Assembly: GCA_002320285.1 (NCBI GenBank)
Contig: DCKE01000024.1
Span: forward strand, 230,033-294,032
Length of the DNA: 64,000 nucleotides
Source: Flavobacteriaceae bacterium UBA1682
GTDB lineage: Bacteria; Bacteroidota; Bacteroidia; Flavobacteriales; Flavobacteriaceae
Direction of reading: 5' to 3'
Numbering within the stretch: the first letter of the stretch is position 1; every line of letters begins with the position of its first letter. Positions 37,136 to 46,703 of the stretch are shown here, piece by piece. A program made the position numbers and the translations under genes. Below the pieces are notes generated by a model. The model had not been told where the DNA came from and searched no databases. It saw only the letters and a list, made by a program, of their open reading frames with translations.

Positions 37136-38593
37136 GTGAAAATATTAGACCGCTATATACTAACGACATTTGTATCAACACTGGGAACGGTGTTTATCAT
37201 TCTTTACTTTATCTTTATCCTTCAAGGTGTTTGGCTTTTTATAGCTGATTTGGCTGGGAAGGATTTGGATATTTGGATCATTCTGCAATTCCTGCTCTTC
37301 TATTCGCCAAAAATGATACCGCTGGTATTGCCCTTATCGGTTCTGCTATCCTCGATCATGACTTTTGGAAGTTTTGCTGAAAACTATGAATTTGCCGCAA
37401 TGAAATCTTCGGGGATTTCGCTACAGAGAGCCATGCGGGTACTCAGTATTTTTATTACATCTCTGGCCCTACTCTCTTTTTGGTTTGCCAACGATGTCAT
37501 TCCCAAATCGGAATACCAATTTATCAACCTGAGAAAGGAAATTTTACAAACCAAACCGGCTATGGCTATTGCCGCTGGTCAGTTTAATGATTTGGGGAAA
37601 ATCAATATCAAGATTGATAAAAAAACAGGTAAACAAGGACAATATCTCGAAAACGTAACCATGCATATCAAATCGAATGTGGGTTATGAAAATAAGACCG
37701 TGATCAAATCTTTAAATGGAGAACTGGCTTCTCTAGAGGAGTCCAACATCTTGCAACTTCACCTACTCGATGGAAATTACTATGAGGAAGTAGAAGCAAA
37801 AACTTACCAAGAAGCGCAAAAAGAGCCCTTTGTCAAAATAAAATTTGATAAATACACGATGAATATTGATTTAAACAATTTTCAAAACAGTTCGGAAGAC
37901 AGTGAAAAGATCACCAACACCAACTCGATGTTAAACGTTCGTGAACTCAACTATACCATAGACTCTTTAGAAACCTCTTTGATAAAAGAAAAGACATCCA
38001 ATACCGAAAACTTATCCCTTAGAACACAGGGATTGTTTCAGAATACGAAATCGACACTAGGTGAAAGATCTGTTGCAGAGGTTGCTCCTAAAGACTTATT
38101 AGAGCATTTTGAAAAGAAAACTCAATCACGAATCCTACAAGCAGCTTTGGACAACACATCGAATTTAAGTTTTAATGCAGAAAGCAATAACACCTCCATC
38201 TTCGATCGTCAGAAATACATCAACTCCCACTGGTTGGCCTTACACGAAAAATTCGTGATTGCCTTCTCCTGCTTCTTAATGTTTTATATCGGAGCACCTT
38301 TAGGAGCTATTATCCGCAAAGGAGGATTGGGACTACCGATCGTTTTTGCGATCTTGATTTTTATTACTTATCACTTTATCAATACCTTTGGAAAGAAAGT
38401 TGCTCAAGAAAACGGAATGACTCCATTTTTAGGAGCCTGGTTGGCATCTATAGTATTGACACCACTGGCGATACTGTTAACGTATAAAGCGACAAACGAC
38501 AGCGGCATGTTTAATATGGACAATGTATTATTGCCTATACAAAACGCCTTTAAAAAAATATTTAAAAAAAACAAACACACTAATCATGTCTAA
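37136..38593 (+). CDS. LptF/LptG (YjgP/YjgQ) family permease
   Basis: The 485-residue inner-membrane protein has three N-terminal and three C-terminal helices around a periplasmic beta domain. It begins MKILDRYILTTFVSTLGTVFIILYFIF and ends with YIGAPLGAIIRKGGLGLPIVFAILIFITYHF, typical of the permease of the LPS exporter LptBFG. The start is GTG at 37136, preceded by CTGGA, since no upstream ATG exists in frame. Its last 8 bp overlap ribB. Confidence 0.88.
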   Translation: MKILDRYILTTFVSTLGTVFIILYFIFILQGVWLFIADLAGKDLDIWIILQFLLFYSPKMIPLVLPLSVLLSSIMTFGSFAENYEFAAMKSSGISLQRAMRVLSIFITSLALLSFWFANDVIPKSEYQFINLRKEILQTKPAMAIAAGQFNDLGKINIKIDKKTGKQGQYLENVTMHIKSNVGYENKTVIKSLNGELASLEESNILQLHLLDGNYYEEVEAKTYQEAQKEPFVKIKFDKYTMNIDLNNFQNSSEDSEKITNTNSMLNVRELNYTIDSLETSLIKEKTSNTENLSLRTQGLFQNTKSTLGERSVAEVAPKDLLEHFEKKTQSRILQAALDNTSNLSFNAESNNTSIFDRQKYINSHWLALHEKFVIAFSCFLMFYIGAPLGAIIRKGGLGLPIVFAILIFITYHFINTFGKKVAQENGMTPFLGAWLASIVLTPLAILLTYKATNDSGMFNMDNVLLPIQNAFKKIFKKNKHTNHV

Positions 38594-39722
38594 TTCTAAT
38601 ATACAACTCAATACAATTGAGGAAGCGATTGAAGATATCCGTCAAGGGAAAGTAATCCTTGTAGTAGATGATGAAGATCGTGAAAACGAAGGTGATTTTA
38701 TCGCCGCAGCAGAAAAAGTAACCCCAGAGATGATCAATTTCATGGCCACACACGGTCGTGGATTGATTTGTGCACCATTAATTGAAAAGCGTTGTAAGGA
38801 ATTGGACTTACACCCTATGGTGAATAACAATACCGTTTTACACCAAACGGCTTTTACGGTATCTGTTGATCTGATTGGACATGGATGTACTACGGGAATT
38901 TCAGTTCACGATCGTGCCAAAACCATAGCTGCTTTAGTCCATGACGATACCAAAGCAGAAGACTTAGGTCGCCCGGGACATATATTTCCATTAATTGCCA
39001 AGCAAGGCGGTGTATTGAGAAGAACCGGACATACGGAAGCAGCGGTTGATTTGGCTCGTTTGGCGGGATTTAAACCGGCGGGTATCTTGGTAGAAGTTTT
39101 AAACGAAGACGGTTCTATGGCTCGCCTACCTGAATTGATGTTGGTAGCTAAGAAATTCGACTTAAAAATCATTTCTATTGAAAACTTGGTGGCTTATCGC
39201 ATGAAGCACGACAGCTTGATTGTAAAGAAAGAAGATTTTGAAATAGAAACGCGTTTTGGAACCTATAGACTCAGAGCGTATTTACAAACGACGAACAAAC
39301 AGGTGCATTTGGCTTTGACCAAAGGATCTTGGAATACAGGAGAATCCATCTTAACCCGTATCAACGCCTCTACCGTCTATAACGACGTATTAGGCGCTTT
39401 AAGCGGCGATTTAGACGAGAAACTAGAATCAGCCTTCCAGGCGATAAATCAAGCTGGAAAAGGCGCTATTTTGTTTATTAATCAAGAATTGCAGAGTTCT
39501 AACTTATTAAGTCGTTTGGCCCTTTTAAAAGAACAGCAACAATCTTCGGAAGTTATAGAAGCTCCGAAAATGACTACGGACAATAAGGATTACGGTATAG
39601 GAGCACAAATCTTACATGATTTAAACATCAGTAAGATCAAATTGATGACGAATTCTGAGCAGACCAAACGCGTTGGTATGACGGGTTACGGCTTGGAAAT
39701 TGATGAATATGTGACTTTTTAA
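38586..39722 (+). CDS. ribB: 3,4-dihydroxy-2-butanone-4-phosphate synthase with degenerate RibA domain
   Basis: The 378-residue protein has an intact RibB domain (1-205) with DDEDRENEGDF, HGRGLICAP and RTGHTEAAVDLARLAG. It makes the four-carbon riboflavin precursor from ribulose 5-phosphate. The C-terminal half keeps the GTP cyclohydrolase II outline (YGIGAQILHDL, TNSEQTKRVGMTGYGLEI) but lacks the three zinc Cys and the catalytic RxGxG segment, so it should not open GTP. The ATG at 38586 overlaps the LptF/G stop by 8 bp; the frame is also open further upstream inside that gene. Confidence 0.9.
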   Translation: MSNSNIQLNTIEEAIEDIRQGKVILVVDDEDRENEGDFIAAAEKVTPEMINFMATHGRGLICAPLIEKRCKELDLHPMVNNNTVLHQTAFTVSVDLIGHGCTTGISVHDRAKTIAALVHDDTKAEDLGRPGHIFPLIAKQGGVLRRTGHTEAAVDLARLAGFKPAGILVEVLNEDGSMARLPELMLVAKKFDLKIISIENLVAYRMKHDSLIVKKEDFEIETRFGTYRLRAYLQTTNKQVHLALTKGSWNTGESILTRINASTVYNDVLGALSGDLDEKLESAFQAINQAGKGAILFINQELQSSNLLSRLALLKEQQQSSEVIEAPKMTTDNKDYGIGAQILHDLNISKIKLMTNSEQTKRVGMTGYGLEIDEYVTF

Positions 39723-39807
39723 TAAAAAAGTTTTTCAGCTAAAGCGCTTACGGCAAATCAGTTAAAAAAGACACTTAAAAAATTTGATATTTTTATGTTA
39801 TTAAAGT

Positions 39808-39837
39808 TTGTTTAAGTCGAAAAAGCCCCTATATTTG
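39808..39837 (+). promoter_or_regulatory. Promoter of tRNA-Ser
   Basis: TTG (39808-39810), 19 bp spacer, then TATATTTG (39830-39837) is a full match to the Bacteroidota sigma-A promoter. The tRNA begins 29 bp after the -7 box. Confidence 0.85.
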
Positions 39838-39865
39838 CACTCGCAATTCAGCAATGAAAGGCACT

Positions 39866-39950
39866 GGAGAAATGGCAGAGTGGTCGATTGCGGCAGTCTT
39901 GAAAACTGTTGACTGTAACAGGTCCGGGGGTTCGAATCCCTCTTTCTCCG
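39866..39950 (+). tRNA. tRNA-Ser (anticodon TGA)
   Basis: The acceptor arm GGAGAAA (39866-39872) pairs with TTTCTCC (39943-39949), with discriminator G. The anticodon loop CTTGAAA gives TGA at 39900-39902. A long variable arm lies between the anticodon arm and the GGTTCGAATCC T-arm. CCA is not encoded. The element's integrase uses its 3' end as the attachment site; the gene stays intact on the left. Confidence 0.96.
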
Positions 39951-39951
39951 C
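39938..39951 (+). repeat. attL core (14-bp direct repeat, tRNA end)
   Basis: CCCTCTTTCTCCGC, the last bases of tRNA-Ser plus one, is repeated exactly at 60813-60826 in the same orientation. It marks the left border of the integrated element. Confidence 0.9.
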
Positions 39952-39973
39952 AAGTAGAGATACAAAAAAGAAC

Positions 39974-40009
39974 AAAACCCTGTGAATCGTACGATTTACG
40001 GGGTTTTTT
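39974..40009 (+). terminator. Terminator after attL
   Basis: AAAACCC (39974-39980) pairs with GGGTTTT (40001-40007), and the inner bases pair almost completely, including two G-T wobbles, giving a long hairpin before a T-run. It ends tRNA-Ser transcription before the integrase. Confidence 0.85.
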
Positions 40010-40052
40010 CATTTTGGGATATGGTGAAAAAAGCACTAAAAAACGACTTGCG

Positions 40053-40070
40053 AGGGATAAATTCGGGTAC
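40053..40070 (+). repeat. 18-bp inner direct repeat, left copy
   Basis: AGGGATAAATTCGGGTAC occurs here and, exactly and in the same orientation, at 60735-60752. It lies 115 bp inside the left core, and the right copy 78 bp inside the right core, as expected of integrase or excisionase arm sites. Confidence 0.85.
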
Positions 40071-40213
40071 CTAAAAATGGCGGTTCAGCCCAGTAAAAAC
40101 GGGAAAAACACAACTAGAACACCAACCGCAAAAGTGACCTAACCACCTACTAAACATCTTGTATCGTGAACTATTAATACTTAAATTAAGAATTAACAGT
40201 AAAGGTTACCACG

Positions 40214-41467
40214 ATGAAAACAACTATCAGCCTACTATTTTATGCTAAGAAGCACAAAATCAGTCCACAAGGACAAGTACCCATCTACACCAGAATCACG
40301 GTCGATGGAAAAAGGTTCGAATCCTCCACAGGAATATACGTTGACTACGACAAATGGTCTTTGGAAAAGGGCAAAATGAAGAATACCACAGAAGAATCCA
40401 GACTAATAAACAACCACCTTGAAACCATCCGAATGCAAGTACACGAAGCCCAAGTAGAGCTCTTGCAGAAAAAAATCCCGATTACCATACAAAGCATCAA
40501 AAACCAACTATTGGGCATTACGGGAAAAAGCAGAATGTTAGTCGGAATCTTTCAAGACCACAACAACAAAATCGAGAGCTTAGTACATCAAGAATACGCA
40601 CCAGGCACCTTGCAACGCTACAAAACATCCCTAAAGCACACGGTCGACTTCATGCAGTGGAAACACAACATCACCGACATCGACATCGCGGAAATCGACC
40701 ATGCCTTCATCATGGACTACGAATTCTACTTGCGGAGCGTGCGCAAATGCAACAACAACACCACGGTCAAATACCTCAAAAACTTCAAGAAAATCATTCG
40801 AATATGTTTGGCCAACGGATGGTTAGACCGCGACCCATTTGTCAACTACAAATCTAAAGTACGAGAAGTAGAAAGGGAATTTCTCACCATGGAGCAAGTC
40901 TACCAACTGCAGAACACCCAATTCCAAAACGAACAACACACCTTGGTCAAAGATATCTTTATATTCAGTTGTTTCACCGGGCTGGCCTACATCGACGTAA
41001 AAAACCTAACCAAAGCCAACATCAGCATCGGCATAGACGCCAAAAAATGGATATTCACCAACCGACAAAAAACCGAAACCGCATCCAGAATCCCACTATT
41101 GCCCATTGCCGAACAACTCATTCAAAAATACGAAACGCACCCCTATACCGTTATCCAAAACAAACTATTGCCCGTGTTCTGCAACCAAAAAGTAAACATC
41201 TACTTAAAAGAAATAGCGCAGATTTGCAACCTGCCAAACAAGCTAACCTTTCACATAGCCCGACACACCTTTGCCACCTCCGTCACCCTATCCAACGGAG
41301 TACCCATCGAAACCGTCAGTAAAATGCTTGGACATAAAAACATACGTACCACCCAACACTACGCCAAAATACTCGACAAAAAAGTCAGTGACGACATGCA
41401 ACTCCTACTTGACAAACTCGAACAACAAACCAAAACAACACCCCACCCTATCCAAAAGAGCAAATAA
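40214..41467 (+). CDS. Tyrosine recombinase (element integrase)
   Basis: The 417-residue integrase is of the Bacteroidota phage_int_SAM type. It has an N-terminal arm-binding region, a SAM-like core-binding domain, and a catalytic domain with Arg in CFTGLAYIDVKNL context, HIARHTFAT with His-x2-Arg, LGHKNIRTTQHYAKIL with His and the nucleophile Tyr near residue 390. It reads away from tRNA-Ser at the left border. Third positions are unusually rich in C, unlike chromosomal neighbours. Confidence 0.93.
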   Translation: MKTTISLLFYAKKHKISPQGQVPIYTRITVDGKRFESSTGIYVDYDKWSLEKGKMKNTTEESRLINNHLETIRMQVHEAQVELLQKKIPITIQSIKNQLLGITGKSRMLVGIFQDHNNKIESLVHQEYAPGTLQRYKTSLKHTVDFMQWKHNITDIDIAEIDHAFIMDYEFYLRSVRKCNNNTTVKYLKNFKKIIRICLANGWLDRDPFVNYKSKVREVEREFLTMEQVYQLQNTQFQNEQHTLVKDIFIFSCFTGLAYIDVKNLTKANISIGIDAKKWIFTNRQKTETASRIPLLPIAEQLIQKYETHPYTVIQNKLLPVFCNQKVNIYLKEIAQICNLPNKLTFHIARHTFATSVTLSNGVPIETVSKMLGHKNIRTTQHYAKILDKKVSDDMQLLLDKLEQQTKTTPHPIQKSK

Positions 41468-41468
41468 C

Positions 41469-41498
41469 AAGGGTTTCACAATTCAAGAAACCCTTTTC
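41469..41498 (+). terminator. Terminator of the integrase gene
   Basis: AAGGGTTTC (41469-41477) pairs with GAAACCCTT (41487-41495) around a 9-nt loop, followed by TT. Confidence 0.7.
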
Positions 41499-41638
41499 TA
41501 CTTAAAACTACTAAAACCCCACTACCGAAGTAACTAAAACAGAGTTGAATAAAGTTAAAATTAAACAATAATCCCTTTTTTTAATTAATTTAACTAGCCC
41601 AAAGTATTAAATCGACTAATAATTTAATCTCGGCATTA

Positions 41639-42478
41639 ATGAATAAATATTTCACAAATATTTTATATGAACTAAAACAACATCTCGAATTACTTCGTAT
41701 AGATAGCGACAACAAAATAGAATTCTCCGAGCAGGCGCTTGATGCCATACTATTAACCCTGAAAAAAATAAAAGCTTATACAGCAAACAAGGGATTCAAA
41801 ACCAAACAAGAAGAGATATACTTCTTCAAAAAGATAAAGCCTCAATTTCTCGCAGAATTTATCTACTACAATGCTCTTTATAAAATCGAGGCAAAAACAC
41901 CCTTAGGCGGGAAACGCATTAAGAAAAAATACTTCAATGAAGAGCTAACCAAAATAAAGCAATACTTCGACAAGAACTCAGAGTTTTGCAGATACTACCG
42001 CACAGACAGCATCTACCTAGACGACAAATACTTTCTAAGGCGTGAATTCGACATTAAAATGGCATTAGACAGTTACTACATCGAAAGCGACAAAAGCTTT
42101 TCAACCTCCCACGATTACAAAGTGGCTAAAATCATCGCAAACGACAAAATACAATCATACCTCGAAGAAACCCTTACCCAGCTCAACACCAAAAACTACA
42201 CCCATCTCTCACAACAAACCAAAACAACCCAAAATTGGACAGCTTCAAAAGTAGCCTTAATCGAACTCATCTACGCCCTACATTGCGGAGGAGCCATTAA
42301 CCAAGGTAACTCAGACCTCAAAGAAATTGTTTCCCTATTCGAAAACATCTTCAACATCAAACTCGGACAATTTCACCGAACCTTCATTGAAATTCAAAAT
42401 CGCAAATCTGGACGAACCAACTTCTTAGACCAACTCAAAGAGAACCTCATAAGACGAATGAACCAAGCCGACGAATAA
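41639..42478 (+). CDS. RteC-like protein
   Basis: The 279-residue protein matches the RteC family of Bacteroides conjugative transposons: EEIYFFKKIKPQFLAEFIYYNALYKIEAKTPLGGKR, FCRYYRTDSIYLDDKYFLRRE, and a C-terminal LIELIYALHCGGAINQGNSDLKEIVSLFENIFNIKLGQFHRTFIEIQNRKSGRTNFLDQL. In CTnDOT, RteC activates the excision operon; here it probably regulates excision or cargo. RteA/RteB are absent. Confidence 0.85.
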   Translation: MNKYFTNILYELKQHLELLRIDSDNKIEFSEQALDAILLTLKKIKAYTANKGFKTKQEEIYFFKKIKPQFLAEFIYYNALYKIEAKTPLGGKRIKKKYFNEELTKIKQYFDKNSEFCRYYRTDSIYLDDKYFLRREFDIKMALDSYYIESDKSFSTSHDYKVAKIIANDKIQSYLEETLTQLNTKNYTHLSQQTKTTQNWTASKVALIELIYALHCGGAINQGNSDLKEIVSLFENIFNIKLGQFHRTFIEIQNRKSGRTNFLDQLKENLIRRMNQADE

Positions 42479-42608
42479 AACATAAAAAACTACAAACCAA
42501 CACCTTAAATAATTATTTTAAAAAAAATCCTTCACAAGCTCGACCGAAGTGTGAAACAATTAACTCTAAAAAACACAATTTTGGACCATAACACTAAAAC
42601 ATTTGATT

Positions 42609-42899
42609 ATGGCCATAGAAATAATAACTCAAGCAGACCTACAAGAGTTTAGAATACAACTCGTCAACGACATCAAACAACTACTCGAAAGCAAAACCCA
42701 GCAAACAAAACCCTGGTTGCGCTCGCGAGAAGTTCGCACACTACTCAACATCTCATCCGGAACACTCCAAAACCTCCGTATCAACGGCACACTAACCTAT
42801 TCCAAAATAGGTAACACCATCTACTATGTTCAGGAAGACATTGTGAAAATCCTAGAAAAAAACACCGTAAAATCTCAAAAAACACTCTTTCAACCATGA
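42609..42899 (+). CDS. Excisionase-like helix-turn-helix protein
   Basis: The 96-residue protein has a MerR/excisionase-type winged HTH (WLRSREVRTLLNISSGTLQNLRINGTLTYSKIGNTIYYVQEDIVKIL). ATG at 42609 is used; the frame reaches only a TTG two codons earlier. Such proteins bind attachment-region arm sites in Bacteroidota elements. Its stop overlaps the ATG of the next gene (ATGA). Confidence 0.82.
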   Translation: MAIEIITQADLQEFRIQLVNDIKQLLESKTQQTKPWLRSREVRTLLNISSGTLQNLRINGTLTYSKIGNTIYYVQEDIVKILEKNTVKSQKTLFQP

Positions 42900-43714
42900 A
42901 CTACATCAAACACCTAACCGGATTCTTTGAGAAAGTTGTTCAAGACAAAACACTCAATCCCACCCACATCAGTCTATACATCGCCCTATTTCAATTCTGG
43001 AACTTCAACAGATTCAGAAACCCCATCAGCATCACCCGCGACGAAATCATGCGCATCAGCAAAATAGCATCCAAGGCCACCTACCACAAATGCCTAAAAA
43101 ACCTCCATGCCCTTGGATACCTCAATTACCAACCCTCATACAACCCATTCAAGGGAAGTCAAGTTTATATGTTTGACTTCTCCGAGCATCTCAAGCCAAA
43201 ACCAAGGCAAACCACACCAAAAACCAACACTTTTTCTGAACCACTAGACGAACAAGCTTTAAACAACAGTCAAACAAGCGCTGAACAAGCCCTAGTACCT
43301 TCTATAAACAGTATAAACGATACAAACCTACCTAACCCTTTAAACATGGATGAGCACCCTAAAAAAGAAGCAACAGACCATCCCGATTTAAAAAACCAAA
43401 CAACACCAGCAATCAAAGAAAAAAAGTTGCGCCAAAAAAAGAAAGAACCAAGCACTCCCTGCCCCATTCCCACACTAACCGAAATACTAACCTATTTCGA
43501 CGAACAACAATACCCCGAAATCGAAGCACACAAATTCTTCAACTACTTCTCCAGCAACGGATGGTTAGTTGGCGGAAAAACCAAAATGAAAAACTGGCAA
43601 GCTTCCGCTCGAAATTGGATATTGAATGCCGAAAAATACAAACAACCCACAACAGAAAACAGAGCCAGAAACCTCAATACCACAACAAACAAAAACTACT
43701 CAGAACCACTCTAA
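42896..43714 (+). CDS. Winged-helix maintenance/replication-associated protein
   Basis: The 272-residue protein has an N-terminal winged-helix-like region (HISLYIALFQFWNFNRFRNPISITRDEIMRISKIASKATYHKCLKNLHALGYLNYQPSYNPFKGS), a Pro/Thr-rich linker, and a C-terminal helical segment (IEAHKFFNYFSSNGWLVGGKTKMKNWQASARNWI) resembling replication-initiator or DnaD-like tails. It lies just before a DnaC-like ATPase gene, so a replication role is plausible but inferred. Confidence 0.65.
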   Translation: MNYIKHLTGFFEKVVQDKTLNPTHISLYIALFQFWNFNRFRNPISITRDEIMRISKIASKATYHKCLKNLHALGYLNYQPSYNPFKGSQVYMFDFSEHLKPKPRQTTPKTNTFSEPLDEQALNNSQTSAEQALVPSINSINDTNLPNPLNMDEHPKKEATDHPDLKNQTTPAIKEKKLRQKKKEPSTPCPIPTLTEILTYFDEQQYPEIEAHKFFNYFSSNGWLVGGKTKMKNWQASARNWILNAEKYKQPTTENRARNLNTTTNKNYSEPL

Positions 43715-43727
43715 AAACCCAATCACA

Positions 43728-44369
43728 ATGGCACCACAGCAAAACCATCCCGACGACAAATCCACCTTTGACTATCCAAAAATCATAGCCCTATTAGAAC
43801 AACAGGGCAAAAAACTCTTTGGCCAACACTTTCACTTCCGACAACAAGACCAACCTACTCTGCTACAACTAGCCGTCTATTTCCTCCAAGACCAAACCAA
43901 AGCCACAGAACTAAAAATAAACCTCCACAAAGGCATATTGCTATCGGGACCTATCGGGTGCGGTAAAACAAGCCTAATGACCCTCATGCGACACATCACA
44001 CCGCCCCAAAACAACTACCCCCTAAAATCCTGTCGTGACATCACCTTCGAATTCATCAAACACGGTTACGACATCATACACCGATACAGCGACGGCATCA
44101 TCTACGAAACCGGTGCCAAAAACTACTGCTTCGACGACCTGGGCGTAGAAAACAACATCAAATACTATGGAAATGAATGCAACGTCATGGCAGAAATACT
44201 ACTAAGTCGGTACGACCTCTACGTGCGCAAAAAAATCAAAACCCACATCACCACCAACCTATCAGCCACAGAAATAGAAAACTTCTACGGCAACCGCGTC
44301 CGAAGCAGACTCCGAGAACTCTGCAACCTCATTGCCTTTACCAATGCAACAGTAGACAAACGCAAATAG
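43728..44369 (+). CDS. DnaC/IstB-like ATPase
   Basis: The 213-residue AAA+ protein has Walker A GPIGCGKTSL, Walker B YCFDDLGVE and a sensor HITTNLSATEIENFYGNRVRSRLRELCNLIAF with the arginine finger, like DnaC helicase loaders and IstB. ATG at 43728 is the plausible start; the upstream open frame is out-of-frame reading of the previous gene's end. It likely loads the host helicase onto the element (inference). Confidence 0.82.
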   Translation: MAPQQNHPDDKSTFDYPKIIALLEQQGKKLFGQHFHFRQQDQPTLLQLAVYFLQDQTKATELKINLHKGILLSGPIGCGKTSLMTLMRHITPPQNNYPLKSCRDITFEFIKHGYDIIHRYSDGIIYETGAKNYCFDDLGVENNIKYYGNECNVMAEILLSRYDLYVRKKIKTHITTNLSATEIENFYGNRVRSRLRELCNLIAFTNATVDKRK

Positions 44370-44702
44370 TCATATCATTACAACTGATTTACAAAGACAT
44401 AAGGTTTGCTATTTCGTGCCAAAAAATACTTTTGAACGAAATAGCAAACAAAAAGATAGGAGTACCAAACCACAAATTATCTTCCCAAAATATACCCAAA
44501 TTCAATCTATTAAAAGTTTTAGAACTACAAAACAACATCTTAAACTACCCGCTGACGATGAATTCAGCAGAAAACCACAAGACTTAGAACTCTTACAATA
44601 ACCGTATCAACACCTTCCTACAGACGATTCTATAAGGATTTAAACCCCGATCCTTACATTTTTTAATTAAAAATCCTATATTTGAACATACAATACACAG
44701 TT
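44370..44702. other. Intergenic region before XRE gene
   Basis: About 330 bp with no convincing gene; short open frames here begin with GTG, have no recognisable protein and differ in style from their neighbours. A small inverted repeat AAGGAT/ATCCTT lies just before the -7 box at 44677. Confidence 0.4.
44677..44684 (+). promoter_or_regulatory. -7 box TATATTTG before XRE gene
   Basis: A full TAnnTTTG match 18 bp before the XRE ATG. The -33 region reads TTA rather than TTG. Confidence 0.5.
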
Positions 44703-45122
44703 ATGGCAAACAACAAAATACATCAAGGTCGCAACATCAAACGTTTCCGTGAAATGCTAAGCATCAAACAAGATGCCTTGGCCTTTGAATTGGGCGACGA
44801 TTGGAATCAACAAAAAATATCCCTACTCGAACAAAAAGAAACTATCGACAACATTATACTCGAACAAGTGGCCCAAATACTAAAAATACCAGTTGAAGCC
44901 ATTGAAAATTTTGATGAAGAACAAGCAATAAATATAATTGCAAACACTGTAAATAATCATGATAATGCGAGTGGGAATTCCCTCTTTAGCTATTACCCTA
45001 CCGTAAATCAAATTGATAAATTTATCGAACTTCACAATGAGAAAATCGCCCTATACGAGCGCATGCTCAAGGAAAAGGACGAAATGATGGTACGCTTAGA
45101 AAAGCTCATTCAAAACAAATAA
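44703..45122 (+). CDS. XRE-family regulator, intact copy
   Basis: The 139-residue protein has a helix-turn-helix (IHQGRNIKRFREMLSIKQDALAFELGDDWNQQKISLLEQKETI) and a C-terminal coiled segment (IALYERMLKEKDEMMVRLEKLIQNK). It starts at ATG 44703; the frame is open upstream only to a TTG. Two damaged copies of this gene lie at 50219 and 52513. A terminator follows immediately. Confidence 0.88.
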   Translation: MANNKIHQGRNIKRFREMLSIKQDALAFELGDDWNQQKISLLEQKETIDNIILEQVAQILKIPVEAIENFDEEQAINIIANTVNNHDNASGNSLFSYYPTVNQIDKFIELHNEKIALYERMLKEKDEMMVRLEKLIQNK

Positions 45123-45143
45123 AAATCATTACAACTATACAGT

Positions 45144-45172
45144 AAAGCTTAACCTTCGGTTAGGCTTTTTTT
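45144..45172 (+). terminator. Rho-independent terminator
   Basis: AAAGCTTAACC pairs with GGTTAGGCTTT (one G-U) around TTC and runs into T7. It isolates the XRE gene from the kinase gene downstream. Confidence 0.88.
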
Positions 45173-45409
45173 GTAGACTAAAAATAGATGTTTATTTACC
45201 CTCATAAGCTTTAAGAGTGATTAACAAAAATAGAATTTATTTTTTTATCGTTTTTACGGATTTCCATATCTATGTTAATTAATTATTGAATATGTTTGCG
45301 ATAATTTTATAAAATTTTTATTTAACCGTTTTTTATTAAATAGCTAGATGTAGGGTTTCTTAAAAAAAATTATTAACTATAATTCTTAAAAAAAGTATTT
45401 ACAAACTAA

Positions 45410-46507
45410 ATGACATCCGAAAATTTACCAAGCATAGAAAAAGAAGATGATGTATTACTTCAAATAGAGCAATTAAAAAAGGGTTTAATAGCTCATGCTA
45501 CAAATGGCTCTTTTGATACAAAAGAATATTCAAGATTTAGAAAACTAATTCTTACAAATCCTAATTTAGAAAAAGTTATTCCTAAATTTTTAAGAGCCTG
45601 TAGAACCACAGATGAATATTGGAACTGGATTAAAGCAGAAGCTTCTACATACCAAGCAAGACGAGATATAATTGCGAAAGAAATCAATCCTATTTTAGAA
45701 ATTCTGGAATATGAAAATGATGAAGGTTCGTTAGAATTCAACAAAATTTATGAAGAAAAAAAAGTGATAGGTCATGGAGGTTTTGGAATGGTATATTTAT
45801 ATGAGCATAGATTACTTAACTTAAATTTTGCAGTAAAAGTATTCTCTCCTTCTTTTTATCAAAGTGGGGGCGAGGAAAAAGAATTAGAACGTTTTTTTCA
45901 GGAAGCGCGAATATTATTTAAACTTAATCATCCTAATATTATCAAAGTATATGATGCTGGTTTAAATGGAAAACGACCATTTATTAGAATGGAATATTTT
46001 GATGGAAAAAACTTAAATCAGATTTTACAAGAATACGGTTCCTTAAGTGTGGAAAAATCTATAATAGCTATAAAGAATATTGTAAGTGCAATTAAGCACG
46101 CACATGATAATGGGGTAATTCACAGAGATTTGAAACCAAGTAACATAATGGCATCAATACCAAATCAATTTAGAGTTATTGACTTTGGATTAGGAATTTT
46201 TATAGAAAATGAACTGCATTCAAGATTAACTAAAACGGGTTCACAAACAATAAGTGGATATTATAACGCACCTGAACTTGTAGCAAATCCCAAATTAATT
46301 GATAAGAAATCAGATATTTATTCGATTGGTGCAATTTGGTATGCAATATTGTGTAACCAACCCCCAGCTGGTTCAAATTTTATGGAAATTTTATTAATTC
46401 AAGGAATCCATAATGACGTACTAAACATAATAGCCAAATGTTTAAATCCCATTGAAACAAGATATACTAATTGTGAGGAACTTTTATATGATATAGAAAA
46501 ATTATAG
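45410..46507 (+). CDS. Hanks-type Ser/Thr protein kinase with N-terminal helical module
   Basis: The 365-residue protein has an N-terminal helical module (about 10-105, including RRDIIAKEINPILEILE) of a style I recall before effector domains in defence proteins. Then comes a full eukaryote-like kinase domain: Gly-loop GHGGFGMV at 121, Lys143 in FAVKVF, HRDLKPSN with Asp240, DFG Asp258, and APEL. All catalytic residues are kept. No membrane segment. AT-rich like the next two genes, and unlike the C-rich left end. A defence role is inferred from context. Confidence 0.85.
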   Translation: MTSENLPSIEKEDDVLLQIEQLKKGLIAHATNGSFDTKEYSRFRKLILTNPNLEKVIPKFLRACRTTDEYWNWIKAEASTYQARRDIIAKEINPILEILEYENDEGSLEFNKIYEEKKVIGHGGFGMVYLYEHRLLNLNFAVKVFSPSFYQSGGEEKELERFFQEARILFKLNHPNIIKVYDAGLNGKRPFIRMEYFDGKNLNQILQEYGSLSVEKSIIAIKNIVSAIKHAHDNGVIHRDLKPSNIMASIPNQFRVIDFGLGIFIENELHSRLTKTGSQTISGYYNAPELVANPKLIDKKSDIYSIGAIWYAILCNQPPAGSNFMEILLIQGIHNDVLNIIAKCLNPIETRYTNCEELLYDIEKL

Positions 46508-46703
46508 CTAATTGTATATTGTAGAAATTGCGGATTAAGAACTCGTGTAACTTCGGTAATTCCATATTTCCTAAGGCTATTTATATTTGCTTAATACTTT
46601 AGCAAATAGTTTGCGATATTTTTATAAGATTAAAATTTCACTAGATTTTCATACATACTAAACAAAGAATTTTATAAATAACCTTGATTAAACCAATAAA
46701 AAA

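Noticed and set aside
44416..44601. Possible small gene after the DnaC-like ATPase
   Set aside because: GTG start, no ribosome site, no family and a composition not supporting coding; kept as intergenic.
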